The notes below the pieces were generated by a model. It was not told the DNA's origin. It worked only from the letters and a program-made list of their open reading frames with translations, and ran no database searches. A DNA stretch of 64,000 nucleotides from Duncaniella sp. GTDB lineage: Bacteria; Bacteroidota; Bacteroidia; Bacteroidales; Muribaculaceae. Shown here in pieces: positions 1-7,596 of this stretch; position 1 is the stretch's first letter; each line of letters starts with the position of its first letter. The stretch lies in contig JAIDCC010000050.1 of NCBI GenBank assembly GCA_029056055.1, forward strand, positions 1-64,000. The letters are read 5' to 3'. Position numbers and translations under genes: made by a program.

Positions 1-52
1 TGGCATATCGAAGTCTGAAAGGGAGTGGAAAAGCTGGGGGGTCAGTGAGGTA

Positions 53-88
53 GTGAGAAGTGAGTGGGGAGTGAGAAGTGAGTGGGGA
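53..88. repeat. 18-bp tandem repeat, two units
   Basis: The unit GTGAGAAGTGAGTGGGGA occurs twice head to tail at 53-70 and 71-88, and a partial third unit begins at 89. It is purine-rich and not inside a recognisable gene. No function is visible. Confidence 0.8.
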
Positions 89-347
89 GTGAGAGAGAGA
101 CGAAAGAGCGGTGTCGGTCCACCGACAAACGCAATCCTCCTACCCCACCCCATCAGCACTTTCCACAAAATTACTCATTTCGCCCCTAACCCCAAAATTT
201 CCCGCCCTAATAATTACAAACTAATCCCGAAAAACAACCAAAATTTCTATCCCCGCCCCAAGCCTCCTCACAGAATGTGCGTGGAGGCCTAAGCGAAGAC
301 CGATTAAAGGATTTAGTAGCCCGCCCCCGGAAAGTGCGTGTAACGTG

Positions 348-370
348 AATGCGCTTTTTTGCGCATTTTT
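348..370 (+). terminator. Small hairpin followed by T run
   Basis: AATGCGC (348-354) pairs with GCGCATT (361-367) around a six-T loop and is followed by TTT. It could end a transcript arriving from left of the window. The stem is only 7 bp, so the call is modest. Confidence 0.45.
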
Positions 371-380
371 CAACAAGAAG

Positions 381-411
381 TTGGATTTGAAATGTCAAAA
401 GATTATATTTG
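381..411 (+). promoter_or_regulatory. Bacteroidota-type promoter candidate
   Basis: TTG at 381-383 and TATATTTG at 404-411 are 20 nt apart, close to the TTTG-N19-TAnnTTTG pattern of the Bacteroidota primary sigma factor. It lies about 30 nt before the small frame at 441 and could drive the island that follows. Confidence 0.45.
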
Positions 412-440
412 CACTTTACTAACCATAAACGTGCTTTCGC

Positions 441-659
441 ATGACAGCCGACACATCAATTTTTATGTGCCGCGACCTTGATTTGGACACGTCTGAGTAT
501 AGGCAAGAAATTCTACCATGTATTGCTGAAAACATTGTAAAATTCTGCTATCGGCTCCTCGATACGCCAGTGCTACACCAGGCTACTCGTGAATTCAGCA
601 GTACAGATGGACAAACCTTCTGCTCTCAATTTCTCTCCGATAGACAAAGCTATATTTAA
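441..659 (+). CDS. Small hypothetical protein or gene remnant
   Basis: A 72-codon frame behind a plausible promoter. The product has no signal peptide, membrane segment or domain that I recognise. Its base composition matches the AT-rich island around it. It lies directly before the exported protein at 690, and could be a remnant of the end of an earlier toxin cassette or a small real gene. Coding status is uncertain. Confidence 0.25.
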   Translation: MTADTSIFMCRDLDLDTSEYRQEILPCIAENIVKFCYRLLDTPVLHQATREFSSTDGQTFCSQFLSDRQSYI

Positions 660-689
660 CATATATGTTCAAATGTACTAATTCAAATA

Positions 690-1424
690 ATGAGTATGAA
701 ACGAAGTCTTTACGTTTTACTGGCTATTATTACAGCTAATCTCGTGTATGGCCAGCTTCTTGATAATAACACTCAGGAAGAACCCCATCGCTTTTCCAGT
801 CTTCTGTCGCGATCTGAAACAACAGACACTTGTTTCTCGCTACCCTTGTGTATGATAGATAGTATCGACAAACTGTTTGACAGGATAATTGATTGTCAGG
901 AAGCAGGCAAGGGACGGGACTACAAAAAGTATAACTCGTATTATCAACGAAAAAAATGGTACATCCATAATAGTACGGATTCTACTATCTTCCAACAATT
1001 TATATCCTCCGGTTTGCGGGACACATTAATTATACATGAGCTTTACACTGAAATTCTTTTCGATCATTTTTCTATGTTGCGTCCAAATGGCGACCGGGTG
1101 TACTTCCATCTATACAGAGACGAATCAAGGGAAGAATTGAGGGCGCTTATGAAAGCAAGGAAACCAATTCCGGAACTTAAGAACAAGGCAGTCAGAGATA
1201 ATGTATTTGATAACTCGAACACCGTATCTGAAGAGACGAGGTTGATATTGGAATGGCAAAAGGAACCTCTTTTGAAATATGGTGCTATTGATATCGACCG
1301 TTCGTTAATACGTGATGGAAACTACTTGATGTGTGTCACGAGAATTTATCAAATGGGTGACAGCCTGAGAATAGAGATGATAAAATATCTCAACCCGATA
1401 TTTCCGGGTTCGGAATTACCATGA
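690..1424 (+). CDS. Exported protein of unknown function, possible immunity protein
   Basis: 244 residues. Residues 1-22 form a typical signal peptide (MSMKRSLYVLLAIITANLVYG followed by Q), so the mature protein should be periplasmic or outer-membrane facing. The rest is mixed alpha/beta in character, rich in charged residues, with no family I recognise. The stop overlaps the start of the Rhs fragment by four bases (ATGA at 1421-1424), so the two are probably translated together. The start lies in taATGAGTATGA, the same 12 bases found at the start of the gene at 3079, which directly follows the Rhs tip. That shared junction suggests both genes once followed an Rhs-type toxin tip and act as immunity proteins. 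This role is inferred from position only. The coding region is clearly AT-richer than the chromosomal genes further right. Confidence 0.55.
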   Translation: MSMKRSLYVLLAIITANLVYGQLLDNNTQEEPHRFSSLLSRSETTDTCFSLPLCMIDSIDKLFDRIIDCQEAGKGRDYKKYNSYYQRKKWYIHNSTDSTIFQQFISSGLRDTLIIHELYTEILFDHFSMLRPNGDRVYFHLYRDESREELRALMKARKPIPELKNKAVRDNVFDNSNTVSEETRLILEWQKEPLLKYGAIDIDRSLIRDGNYLMCVTRIYQMGDSLRIEMIKYLNPIFPGSELP

Positions 1425-3079
1425 TTAAGGAAAACAATCCACGAGAGGTAGGCGGTGTGACCGATAGGGAGACACGTCTGCGCGGCTACCGCTACTCCTA
1501 CGACGCGCTCGGACGTCTCACCGAGACTCTCTACGGCGAGAATACCGACATCACGTCTAACCCCAACCGCTACACGGAGCGCGTGCTCGAATACACTGCC
1601 AACGGAAACGTGCGCCGTTTCCAGCGCCACGGCCTGAAGGACGACGGAAAGTATGGCAAGGTCGACAACCTGCATCTCACCTACGACGGAAATCAACTCG
1701 TCAGCGTGCTCGACGATGCTGCCGACGTCACCCGCTTCGCCTCGGCCGACTTCCCCGACCTCTCCGACTCGTCGAAGGAGTACACCTACGACGAGTGCGG
1801 TGCCCTCACCTCCGACCTCAACCACGGAATCTCTTCAATCTCTTACGACGACCTTGGCAATCCGCGACAGACGCGCTTCAAGTCAGGAGCGACGACGCTC
1901 TACGTCTACACCCCCGACGGCCGAAAGGTGCGCGAAATCCACAACCGCATCGAGACAATTGACCGTCCATCGCTCGGAGCTGTCCTCGGCAAGACCGTCT
2001 CCGACACCACAGACTACATCGGCCCGGTAATCTACGAAGGGCGCCGCGCCTCGACGGTGCGCTTCGAGGGCGGCTACGCCTCATTCTCACCGTTGGCTAT
2101 CGCCGGCAGCAAACCCGCCCCGACGTTCCACTACTACATCCCCGACTACTTAGGCAACAACCGCGTCGTAGTCAACGCAGCGACCGGCGTGATGGAGCAA
2201 ATCACCCACTACTACCCATGGGGCGGCGTCTACGCCGACCTCGGAACGGGTGCCGCAGTGCAGCCGTTCAAATACGGCGACAAGGAGCTCGACCTCTCAA
2301 ACGGTATCGCCCGCTACGACTACACCGCCCGCGCCTACGTCCCCGCAACCCTCCGCTTCGACCGCATCGACCTCTATGCCGGCGACTACCCTCACATCTC
2401 CCCCTACGCCTTCTGCGCAAACAACCCCGTAAACGTCACCGACCCCTCAGGCAACCGCATCGTCACAATGATTGACGATGAGGAATGGGAGTTCATGAAC
2501 GGAGAGGACGGTTATGGGTTTTATAGAAACGGAGAAAGATATGCAGGAAATGCCGGTCACGTCTATCACATTGAAGCTGGTTTGAATAAATTATTAGAAG
2601 GAGCAGTAGGAAGTGATTTAGTGAATACAATTATCGATAGTACAGAATCTATAAGCATTGTTCCCACCTATGAAGATGGAGTCGGCAGTCTCTATCGAGA
2701 TGGTACAGAAAAAAAGGTAATATGGAATGTGAGAAAGCCCATGACTGGTAGTTCTGACAATGAGACCTCCTTTATCACCTTAGGCCATGAATTAGCACAT
2801 GCGTATGATGATTTAAATGGAACAATTGATAATAACATATGGGCTACCGTTGTGAAACCGCCATTAAAAGTCATCGAAATATATCGCAGCGAGTTATTTG
2901 CTGGAAATGTTGAAAACCATCTCAGGCTGGAACATGGATTGCCATACCGCCCTGCATATTATACACACGACAACGTATATATTGAACCAGCTTATACCCA
3001 CGAAAACGTATTTTTTCAACCAACTCGATACGTAGGGCCTGACTGGCATAACCGTATCATTTTTCCCAAACTTAAGTAA
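1421..3079 (+). CDS. Rhs-family C-terminal fragment with M91-type metalloprotease toxin domain
   Basis: 552 residues. About residues 12-345 are the last part of an Rhs/YD-repeat core: YD-like repeats such as YSYDALGRLTETLYG, then the hyperconserved end YIPDYLGNNRVVV, FKYGDKELD, ARAYVPATLRF and PYAFCANNPVNVTDPSGN. After DPSGN (about 2455) the composition drops sharply in GC and a new domain begins, residues 346-552. It carries HELAHAYDDLNG (H456, E457, H460), the zincin signature of the M91/NleD-type peptidases found as polymorphic toxin tips. Intact Rhs proteins are usually far longer and have an N-terminal export region; this one has none and starts abruptly after a 10-residue non-homologous leader. 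It is therefore best read as an orphan tip: a core fragment plus toxin that could be swapped onto a full-length Rhs by recombination. It sits between two possible immunity genes with overlapping starts. The fold of the toxin and its substrate are inferred. Confidence 0.85.
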   Translation: MIKENNPREVGGVTDRETRLRGYRYSYDALGRLTETLYGENTDITSNPNRYTERVLEYTANGNVRRFQRHGLKDDGKYGKVDNLHLTYDGNQLVSVLDDAADVTRFASADFPDLSDSSKEYTYDECGALTSDLNHGISSISYDDLGNPRQTRFKSGATTLYVYTPDGRKVREIHNRIETIDRPSLGAVLGKTVSDTTDYIGPVIYEGRRASTVRFEGGYASFSPLAIAGSKPAPTFHYYIPDYLGNNRVVVNAATGVMEQITHYYPWGGVYADLGTGAAVQPFKYGDKELDLSNGIARYDYTARAYVPATLRFDRIDLYAGDYPHISPYAFCANNPVNVTDPSGNRIVTMIDDEEWEFMNGEDGYGFYRNGERYAGNAGHVYHIEAGLNKLLEGAVGSDLVNTIIDSTESISIVPTYEDGVGSLYRDGTEKKVIWNVRKPMTGSSDNETSFITLGHELAHAYDDLNGTIDNNIWATVVKPPLKVIEIYRSELFAGNVENHLRLEHGLPYRPAYYTHDNVYIEPAYTHENVFFQPTRYVGPDWHNRIIFPKLK

Positions 3080-3930
3080 TGAGTATGATTTTAGCTTACA
3101 GTCTTCTTCTTCAACTGCTTGCCGGGACACCGGCAGAGGAGGCTTTCGACGACCAGGTCATCGAATATGCGAGCGTGAAGACCGGCGCGGAGGTTACGCG
3201 TGAAGTACTTCTGAATGATTTCTATGAGTATGCTATGGCGTATGCTGAAAAGCAATATCCATACGACCCGTTGGATTACGGAGGCAGGGACAACCCGATG
3301 GCCGAAGCCATAGCCGGATTAAAATCCTACGTAGGTCGTTTGATAGAAGAGGCTAATGTCACGCCCAGCGATACGTGTTTTCTGATTTTTACAGATGGGG
3401 AAGAGCCATATGATACCGGAACCTATCTGACTCTTGTGTCAGATTCTACCACCTATACGGCGTCAAAAGGTGTGCCGGGTGTTACTGTTAGGTCAATTCA
3501 GGGCATCAATAATCATCTTCTGAGGAGATGGGATAACTATATGGAAGATGTCTACAAAGCCCAGCTCCCCAAATTACACGAAGACTACAACACCCGAATA
3601 GTGACCCGCGCCGTGATAAAAGGCGACAGCATTTTCTTTGACCTCAAGGGGCTTCTCGCAATTCACTGGGTGAGTGCCGAAGATGAAAAAGCATTTCGGG
3701 AGGAGTATGGTGTTGAGCGACTCAATATGGCCGAGGCGCATCAACGACGATATGAGGCGAAATTGGCAGCTAAAAGGAAAAAATTGTTGGATGGACCGAA
3801 CACCACAGACAAGCAGCCTGACGAGACGGCAGCCGTGGCCGACCCGGGAGATTCCGACGGGGAGCAGCCTTCGTTGTTCAGAAGGATTATCGACTGGATT
3901 GTTGGCTTCTTCAAGAGACTGTTCTCTTAA
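3079..3930 (+). CDS. Exported protein of unknown function, candidate immunity to the Rhs-M91 toxin
   Basis: 283 residues. The start shares its first base with the TAA of the Rhs fragment (TAATG), so translation is coupled, the usual position of a cognate immunity gene. Residues 1-16 are a short hydrophobic signal-like segment. The middle has no domain I recognise. Residues about 220-245 are highly charged and Lys/Arg rich, a Pro/Asp/Glu-rich linker follows, and the last 20 residues (from SLFRRIIDWIVGFF) form an amphipathic or membrane-binding helix. An immunity role rests on gene order; an accessory or secreted role cannot be excluded. The TAA stop lies inside the first bases of an inverted-repeat element that also follows two other genes in this window. 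Confidence 0.55.
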   Translation: MSMILAYSLLLQLLAGTPAEEAFDDQVIEYASVKTGAEVTREVLLNDFYEYAMAYAEKQYPYDPLDYGGRDNPMAEAIAGLKSYVGRLIEEANVTPSDTCFLIFTDGEEPYDTGTYLTLVSDSTTYTASKGVPGVTVRSIQGINNHLLRRWDNYMEDVYKAQLPKLHEDYNTRIVTRAVIKGDSIFFDLKGLLAIHWVSAEDEKAFREEYGVERLNMAEAHQRRYEAKLAAKRKKLLDGPNTTDKQPDETAAVADPGDSDGEQPSLFRRIIDWIVGFFKRLFS

Positions 3931-3976
3931 GCAAGTTCGAAAAATCTAACGAAATTATTTTTTCGGACTTACTTAA
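3927..3976. repeat. Short TTAAGTAAGT-ended inverted repeat, copy 1
   Basis: Left arm TTAAGCAAGTTCGAAAAA (3927-3944) and right arm (3959-3976) match in 16 of 18 positions as an inverted repeat around a 14-nt loop. The ends resemble those of the elements at 8422, 13142 and 41079. The TAA of the gene at 3079 lies inside the left arm. It may act as a terminator hairpin or be a degenerate miniature mobile element. Confidence 0.7.
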
Positions 3977-4008
3977 CAGCGGTTTGCGTTCGGGAGGTGA
4001 TATTTTTA

Positions 4009-4040
4009 TTTGGTGGAAAGCGGAAAAATGCGTAACTTTG
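4009..4040 (+). promoter_or_regulatory. metK promoter
   Basis: TTTG at 4009-4012 and TAACTTTG at 4033-4040 are separated by 20 nt, one base off the ideal Bacteroidota spacing. It stands about 200 nt before the metK start, leaving a long structured leader. Confidence 0.7.
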
Positions 4041-4236
4041 CGCATCCTTTTGGATGAGTGGACAAATTTGACTGCTTGCAACCACTTCAAAAAATGCTAA
4101 AACGTTACATCGCAGCCTTCGTGACTCCCTTTGCGGGGTGATGACGGCTGTCTTACGGACGACAGTTTGAAGCAAGCAGCCCGACGAGGCCGCTTGCTTA
4201 ATTTTTTGTAGAAACAATTTATCTTCTTTTTTATTT
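4041..4236 (+). promoter_or_regulatory. Structured metK leader with mutually exclusive helices, candidate attenuator or riboswitch
   Basis: The leader can form two competing structures. In one, CTGCTTGC (4072-4079) pairs perfectly with GCAAGCAG (4172-4179) and closes a region with inner hairpins (ACTCC 4124-4128 with GGGGT 4135-4139, inside CAGCC 4113-4117 with GGCTG 4146-4150; CTGTC 4149-4153 with GACAG 4161-4165 is an alternative). In the other, AAGCAAGC (4170-4177) pairs perfectly with GCTTGCTT (4192-4199), extended by three more pairs, and is followed by ATTTTTTG: a classic intrinsic terminator. Both use 4172-4177, so they exclude each other. Control of metK by S-adenosylmethionine or methionine status is a reasonable guess. 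I do not see the conserved core of the SAM-I family and do not assign a riboswitch class. Confidence 0.7.
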
Positions 4237-5553
4237 ATGGAACAGAAGCGAAATACATATCTCTTCACATCTGAATCGGTGTCGGAGGGACACCCCGACA
4301 AGGTGGCCGACCAGATTTCGGATGCCGTGCTTGATGAATTTCTGGCCCGCGACGCGCAGTCGAAGGTGGCTTGCGAGACGCTCGTTACGACGGGGCAGGT
4401 GGTGATAGCGGGCGAGGTGAAAAGCTCGGCCTACGTCGACCTGCCCGAGGTGGTGCGCGACGTAATCCGCGGTATCGGCTACGACCGCAGCGAATTGAAG
4501 TTTGACGCCGAATCGTGTGGCATACTCTCGGCTCTCCATGAGCAGAGCCCCGACATCAACCGCGGCGTGGAGCGCACCGAGGCCGAGGAACAGGGCGCGG
4601 GCGACCAGGGCATGATGTTCGGCTACGCCTGCGACGAGACCCCGTCACTGATGCCGCTGACTCTCGACCTGGCCCACCGCCTGGTCAAGGAGCTTGCCGA
4701 AATACGCCGCGAGGGGAAGGAGATGACCTATCTGCGCCCCGACTCGAAGAGTCAGGTGACCGTGGAGTATGACGCCGAAACGCGCCGTCCGCTGCGCATC
4801 GACACCATCGTGGTGTCGACACAGCACGACGAGTTCGTGGCTCCCGCCGACTCGTCAGCCGAAGCCGCCGCCAAGGCCGACGAGGCCATGCGCCTGACCA
4901 TCGAAGACGACGTGCGCCGCATCCTCATCCCCCGCGTCATGGCACAGCTCGGCGACGACGTGCGCGCACTCCTGCCCGACGATTACCGCCTGCTCGTAAA
5001 CCCGACGGGAAAATTCGTCATCGGCGGCCCGCACGGCGACACGGGTCTGACCGGCCGCAAAATCATCGTTGACACCTACGGCGGTCGCGGCGCCCACGGC
5101 GGCGGCGCGTTCTCGGGCAAAGACCCCTCGAAGGTTGACCGCTCGGCAGCCTATGCCGCACGCCACATAGCCAAAAATCTCGTGGCAGCCGGCGTGGCCA
5201 AGGAGGTGCTCGTGCAGGTGGCCTACGCCATCGGCGAGGCGGCGCCCGTCAGCCTGCTCGTCGACACGCGCGGCACGGCGGTCAACGGTCTCACCGACGA
5301 CGAAATCGCAGCCCGCGTCAGAGAGATGCCCGAATTTGCCATGACTCCCCACGCCATAGAGAAGCGATTTGCCCTGCGCACGCCCATCTATCGCGAGACA
5401 GCCGCCTACGGCCACGTGGGGCGCGAGCCGCAGCGCGTCACGAAGACCTTCAAATCGCGCTATGATGCCGAGCCGATTGAATGCGAGGTGACCCTCTTCC
5501 CCTGGGAGGCCACCGATGCCGTCGATGCCGTCAAGGCCGCATTCAATCTGTAA
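4237..5553 (+). CDS. metK: S-adenosylmethionine synthetase
   Basis: 438 residues. Makes S-adenosylmethionine from methionine and ATP in the cytoplasm. Recognised from the N-terminal [17 protein letters not shown], the central [14 protein letters not shown] hexapeptide region, and the P-loop-like [23 protein letters not shown]. The length is slightly above that of enterobacterial enzymes, as is usual for this phylum. The start ATG lies a few bases after the leader terminator, so transcription must pass the attenuator at 4170-4206 to reach the gene. It appears to be transcribed alone; a long inverted repeat follows at 5582-5637. Confidence 0.97.
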   Translation: MEQKRNTYLFTSESVSEGHPDKVADQISDAVLDEFLARDAQSKVACETLVTTGQVVIAGEVKSSAYVDLPEVVRDVIRGIGYDRSELKFDAESCGILSALHEQSPDINRGVERTEAEEQGAGDQGMMFGYACDETPSLMPLTLDLAHRLVKELAEIRREGKEMTYLRPDSKSQVTVEYDAETRRPLRIDTIVVSTQHDEFVAPADSSAEAAAKADEAMRLTIEDDVRRILIPRVMAQLGDDVRALLPDDYRLLVNPTGKFVIGGPHGDTGLTGRKIIVDTYGGRGAHGGGAFSGKDPSKVDRSAAYAARHIAKNLVAAGVAKEVLVQVAYAIGEAAPVSLLVDTRGTAVNGLTDDEIAARVREMPEFAMTPHAIEKRFALRTPIYRETAAYGHVGREPQRVTKTFKSRYDAEPIECEVTLFPWEATDAVDAVKAAFNL

Positions 5554-5581
5554 GTTTTTCGCAATTCTCCGAAAATTCCCG

Positions 5582-5637
5582 AGGTGGGAATGAGACAAGT
5601 TTGAAATCTTTTTCGTAACTTTGTCTCATTCTCACCT
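5582..5637. repeat. 17-bp inverted repeat straddling a promoter
   Basis: AGGTGGGAATGAGACAA (5582-5598) and TTGTCTCATTCTCACCT (5621-5637) are inverted copies with one difference that would be a G-U pair in RNA. The 22-nt spacer carries most of a TAACTTTG promoter element (5616-5623). It may be the metK terminator, an operator for the next gene, or both. Confidence 0.75.
5616..5623 (+). promoter_or_regulatory. -7 promoter element before terD-family gene
   Basis: TAACTTTG fits the TAnnTTTG consensus. A TTTG upstream at 5600-5603 is only 12 nt away, so the upstream box is not clear. The element lies partly inside the right arm of the inverted repeat at 5582-5637. Confidence 0.5.
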
Positions 5638-5708
5638 TTCATTTGGTCCGGCCGACAAATCCCGACTTGGCATCCGGGCCGCTAACACCTAAAAACTACC
5701 ACACTCTC

Positions 5709-6374
5709 ATGGCAATCAATCTGCAAAAAGGTCAGCGCATCAACCTCGAAAAAACCAACGGCTCCAAACTCACCAACTTCTGTGTGGGTTGCAACTGGGG
5801 CGCAATCGTAGTCTCAAACGGCATTTTCGGTTTTGGCAAGAAAGTGCAGGATGTCGACCTTGACCTCTCGTGTCTGATGATAGACGAAAAGGGCCAGATA
5901 TGCGACCATATCTACTCGCCCCTCTACCGCACCGACTTCCTCCAGCGCTACGGGCTGCCCAACGGCAAGACCGACTCAAACGACTACGCGCTCCACCACA
6001 GCGGCGACGACCTGAAGGGCGACCAGGGAGGCGACGACGGCCTCGACAACGAAATCATCACCGTCGACCTCAACCGCGTCTCGCCCAACGTGCATCAAAT
6101 CTTCTTCTTCCTCAACAACTGCGGCACGGAAGACTTCTCGAAAATCCCCTACGCATCAATCCGCATGTTTGAAGGCACCCCGACCAAGGTGAAGGAAGTC
6201 TTCGCGCAATACGACGTGGCCGCTTCGCCCCAGTATGCAGGCTCGCTCGCCCTCATCATGGGCAAACTCTATCGCCGCGGCGGCGAATGGAAATTCTCGG
6301 CCATCGGCGACGCCTTCCCCGACCGCAACATCTGCGAGACCATCATCCGCATAGCCCGCGACTACGCGAAATAA
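5709..6374 (+). CDS. TerD-family calcium-binding stress protein
   Basis: 221 residues. Members of the TerD family bind calcium and are linked to tellurite, phage and envelope stress; the exact biochemical role is unknown. The family is recognised from MAINLQKGQRINLEK at the start, the DVDLDLSCLMID segment, the acidic GGDDGLDNEIITVDLNRV calcium-binding region and the closing GEWKFSAIGD. The ATG at 5709 is chosen because the domain begins right there; an upstream TTG at 5643 would add 22 residues without homology. The gene stands alone here, without the other ter genes usually found in tellurite clusters, so a general stress role is more likely than a dedicated resistance operon. Confidence 0.9.
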   Translation: MAINLQKGQRINLEKTNGSKLTNFCVGCNWGAIVVSNGIFGFGKKVQDVDLDLSCLMIDEKGQICDHIYSPLYRTDFLQRYGLPNGKTDSNDYALHHSGDDLKGDQGGDDGLDNEIITVDLNRVSPNVHQIFFFLNNCGTEDFSKIPYASIRMFEGTPTKVKEVFAQYDVAASPQYAGSLALIMGKLYRRGGEWKFSAIGDAFPDRNICETIIRIARDYAK

Positions 6375-6418
6375 GACAGGTGGCTCCGTCAATACTGTTA
6401 AAAAATCATAAACAGCAG

Positions 6419-6447
6419 TTGCGAACGGCGGAAAATTCGTAACTTTG
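6419..6447 (+). promoter_or_regulatory. rplS promoter
   Basis: TTG at 6419-6421 and TAACTTTG at 6440-6447, 18 nt apart, about 85 nt before the rplS start. Confidence 0.65.
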
Positions 6448-6532
6448 CACTCGATTTCGTAATCTCTGGCGGGACATGCAGCCCGCGAATATTGCGACTA
6501 ATGTCAAATCTCTATTAAATCATTATCAACCC

Positions 6533-6895
6533 ATGGATTTAATCAAAGTTGCCGAAGAGGCATTTGCCACCGGCAAGCAGCACCCTGACTTCCAGCCGGG
6601 CGACACCATCACCGTAGCTTACCGCATCAAGGAAGGCAACAAGGAGCGTATCCAGCAGTATCGCGGCGTAGTAATCCGCATCTCGGGCGAAGGCAACAAG
6701 CGTCGCTTCACCGTCCGCAAGATTTCTGACAACATCGGTGTAGAGCGTATCTTCCCCATCGAATCGCCCTTCATCGACTCTATCACCGTCAACCGTTATG
6801 GCAAGGTGCGTCGCGCCAAGCTCTACTACCTTCGCAACCTCACCGGCAAGAAGGCTCGTATCAAAGAGCGTCGCGTAAACACCAAGAAGGCCTAA
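6533..6895 (+). CDS. rplS: 50S ribosomal protein L19
   Basis: 120 residues. A structural protein of the large ribosomal subunit at the 30S-50S interface. Recognised from [11 protein letters not shown] at the start, [20 protein letters not shown], the core [11 protein letters not shown] and [12 protein letters not shown], and the [22 protein letters not shown] end. The ATG at 6533 gives the standard family start; the frame is open further upstream but without homology. It has its own promoter and a hairpin terminator, so it is probably a single-gene unit, unlike the rpsP-rimM-trmD-rplS operon of many bacteria. Confidence 0.97.
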   Translation: MDLIKVAEEAFATGKQHPDFQPGDTITVAYRIKEGNKERIQQYRGVVIRISGEGNKRRFTVRKISDNIGVERIFPIESPFIDSITVNRYGKVRRAKLYYLRNLTGKKARIKERRVNTKKA

Positions 6896-6926
6896 GCTGC
6901 CGGCTCTACGAGAGAACCACACGCAT

Positions 6927-6971
6927 AAAGAGCGTCGTCACGTCCCCCGGGCGTAGCGATGCTCTTTTTTT
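6927..6971 (+). terminator. rplS terminator
   Basis: AAAGAGC (6927-6933) pairs with GCTCTTT (6961-6967), with further weaker pairing inside, and runs into a stretch of seven T. It begins 31 nt after the rplS stop. Confidence 0.75.
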
Positions 6972-7051
6972 GCGCCGTTGCCCGTCCGGGTGTGCGTGGA
7001 TATTCATCCCCTTCAGGGATGAAGCACAATTCGAGATAACCGATTGATTTG

Positions 7052-7259
7052 CAGGCAGGGACGCGCCATGGCGCGTCCGCAGCGACGGGGGCACGGCGAG
7101 AGGGGGGAAGGTTAAATTTGGAATTTACATGCGGATAATTGGCACCACGTCACGGAAAATTCGTCGTCGTGGGTCTGCGGGGACGTGCCATTCAAGACGT
7201 CGAAACATGAAAACGGGCGAAAAATACGCGATCATGTACGGACGTGCCTTCGGCACGTT
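7052..7259. repeat. Palindromic composite intergenic repeat, copy A
   Basis: Three blocks shared with other intergenic regions. Block 1 (7052-7107) carries the perfect 20-bp palindrome GGACGCGCCATGGCGCGTCC at 7059-7078 and matches 33548-33603. Block 2 (7158-7190, starting AATTCGTCGTCGTGGG) matches 33604-33637. Block 3 (7236-7259, GTACGGACGTGCCTTCGGCA) matches 61947 and 62169. No open frame of note lies in it. It resembles REP-type elements in structure; the function is unknown. Confidence 0.75.
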
Positions 7260-7403
7260 GCTCATGCACAGCGCGTTAGGTAATATCTTTTCCGTTGCGA
7301 TTTGTTGTCGCCCGGCGCTTCCGGGCTTCTTTTCAACAATCATAAATCTCACCCGCTACGATTTTTTTTTCATTCGGCGTGAACCTTTCCGCAACCCCGG
7401 GCG

Positions 7404-7504
7404 TTGTATAGATGAAAGTGAATATTTTTGCACTGTGTTTTCATGGTATTAGATTAAGGTTAAAAGAACCAAGCGGCGCGTTGTGACAACGGGCCGCTTG
7501 GTTC
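7404..7504 (+). ncRNA. Candidate short non-coding RNA unit
   Basis: TATTTTTG at 7423-7430 is a good -7 element (TTG 16 nt upstream at 7404-7406). Transcription from it would run through an A/T-rich stretch and then a strong hairpin: GAACCAAGCGGC (7466-7477) with GCCGCTTGGTTC (7493-7504), 12 perfect pairs, and an inner GTTGT/ACAAC helix. No reading frame with a start is present, and there is no clear T run after the hairpin. The unit stops just before the separate promoter of the peroxiredoxin gene. It may be a small RNA or just a promoter plus terminator. Confidence 0.4.
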
Positions 7505-7523
7505 GTCATAGAGTCGGCTGCAT

Positions 7524-7554
7524 TTTGGCATGTGACGAATTTTCGTTAATTTTG
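7524..7554 (+). promoter_or_regulatory. Peroxiredoxin operon promoter, exact consensus
   Basis: TTTG (7524-7527), 19 nt, TAATTTTG (7547-7554): a full match to TTTG-N19-TAnnTTTG, 42 nt before the start codon. Confidence 0.85.
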
Positions 7555-7596
7555 CACCGTGGAAACCCACCTAAATTAAAATTAATAAGAAACATT

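Larger units (their letters stand above)
1..440. other. Non-coding start of window
   Basis: No convincing gene is seen here. The stretch holds an 18-bp tandem repeat at 53-88, a C-rich low-complexity segment around 140-260, a small hairpin at 348-367 and a promoter-like motif at 381-411. Reading frames in it are low-complexity and have no recognisable domain. Confidence 0.6.

Noticed and set aside
1349..1825. 158-codon frame opposite the Rhs fragment
   Set aside because: Valine/glycine-rich shadow of the Rhs core.
4041..4236. SAM-I riboswitch in the metK leader
   Set aside because: The overall logic fits but the conserved SAM-I junction and kink-turn sequences are not visible, so no class is claimed.
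7129..7452. 107-codon frame between rplS and the peroxiredoxin gene
   Set aside because: It crosses the palindromic repeats and has no protein-like pattern or homology.
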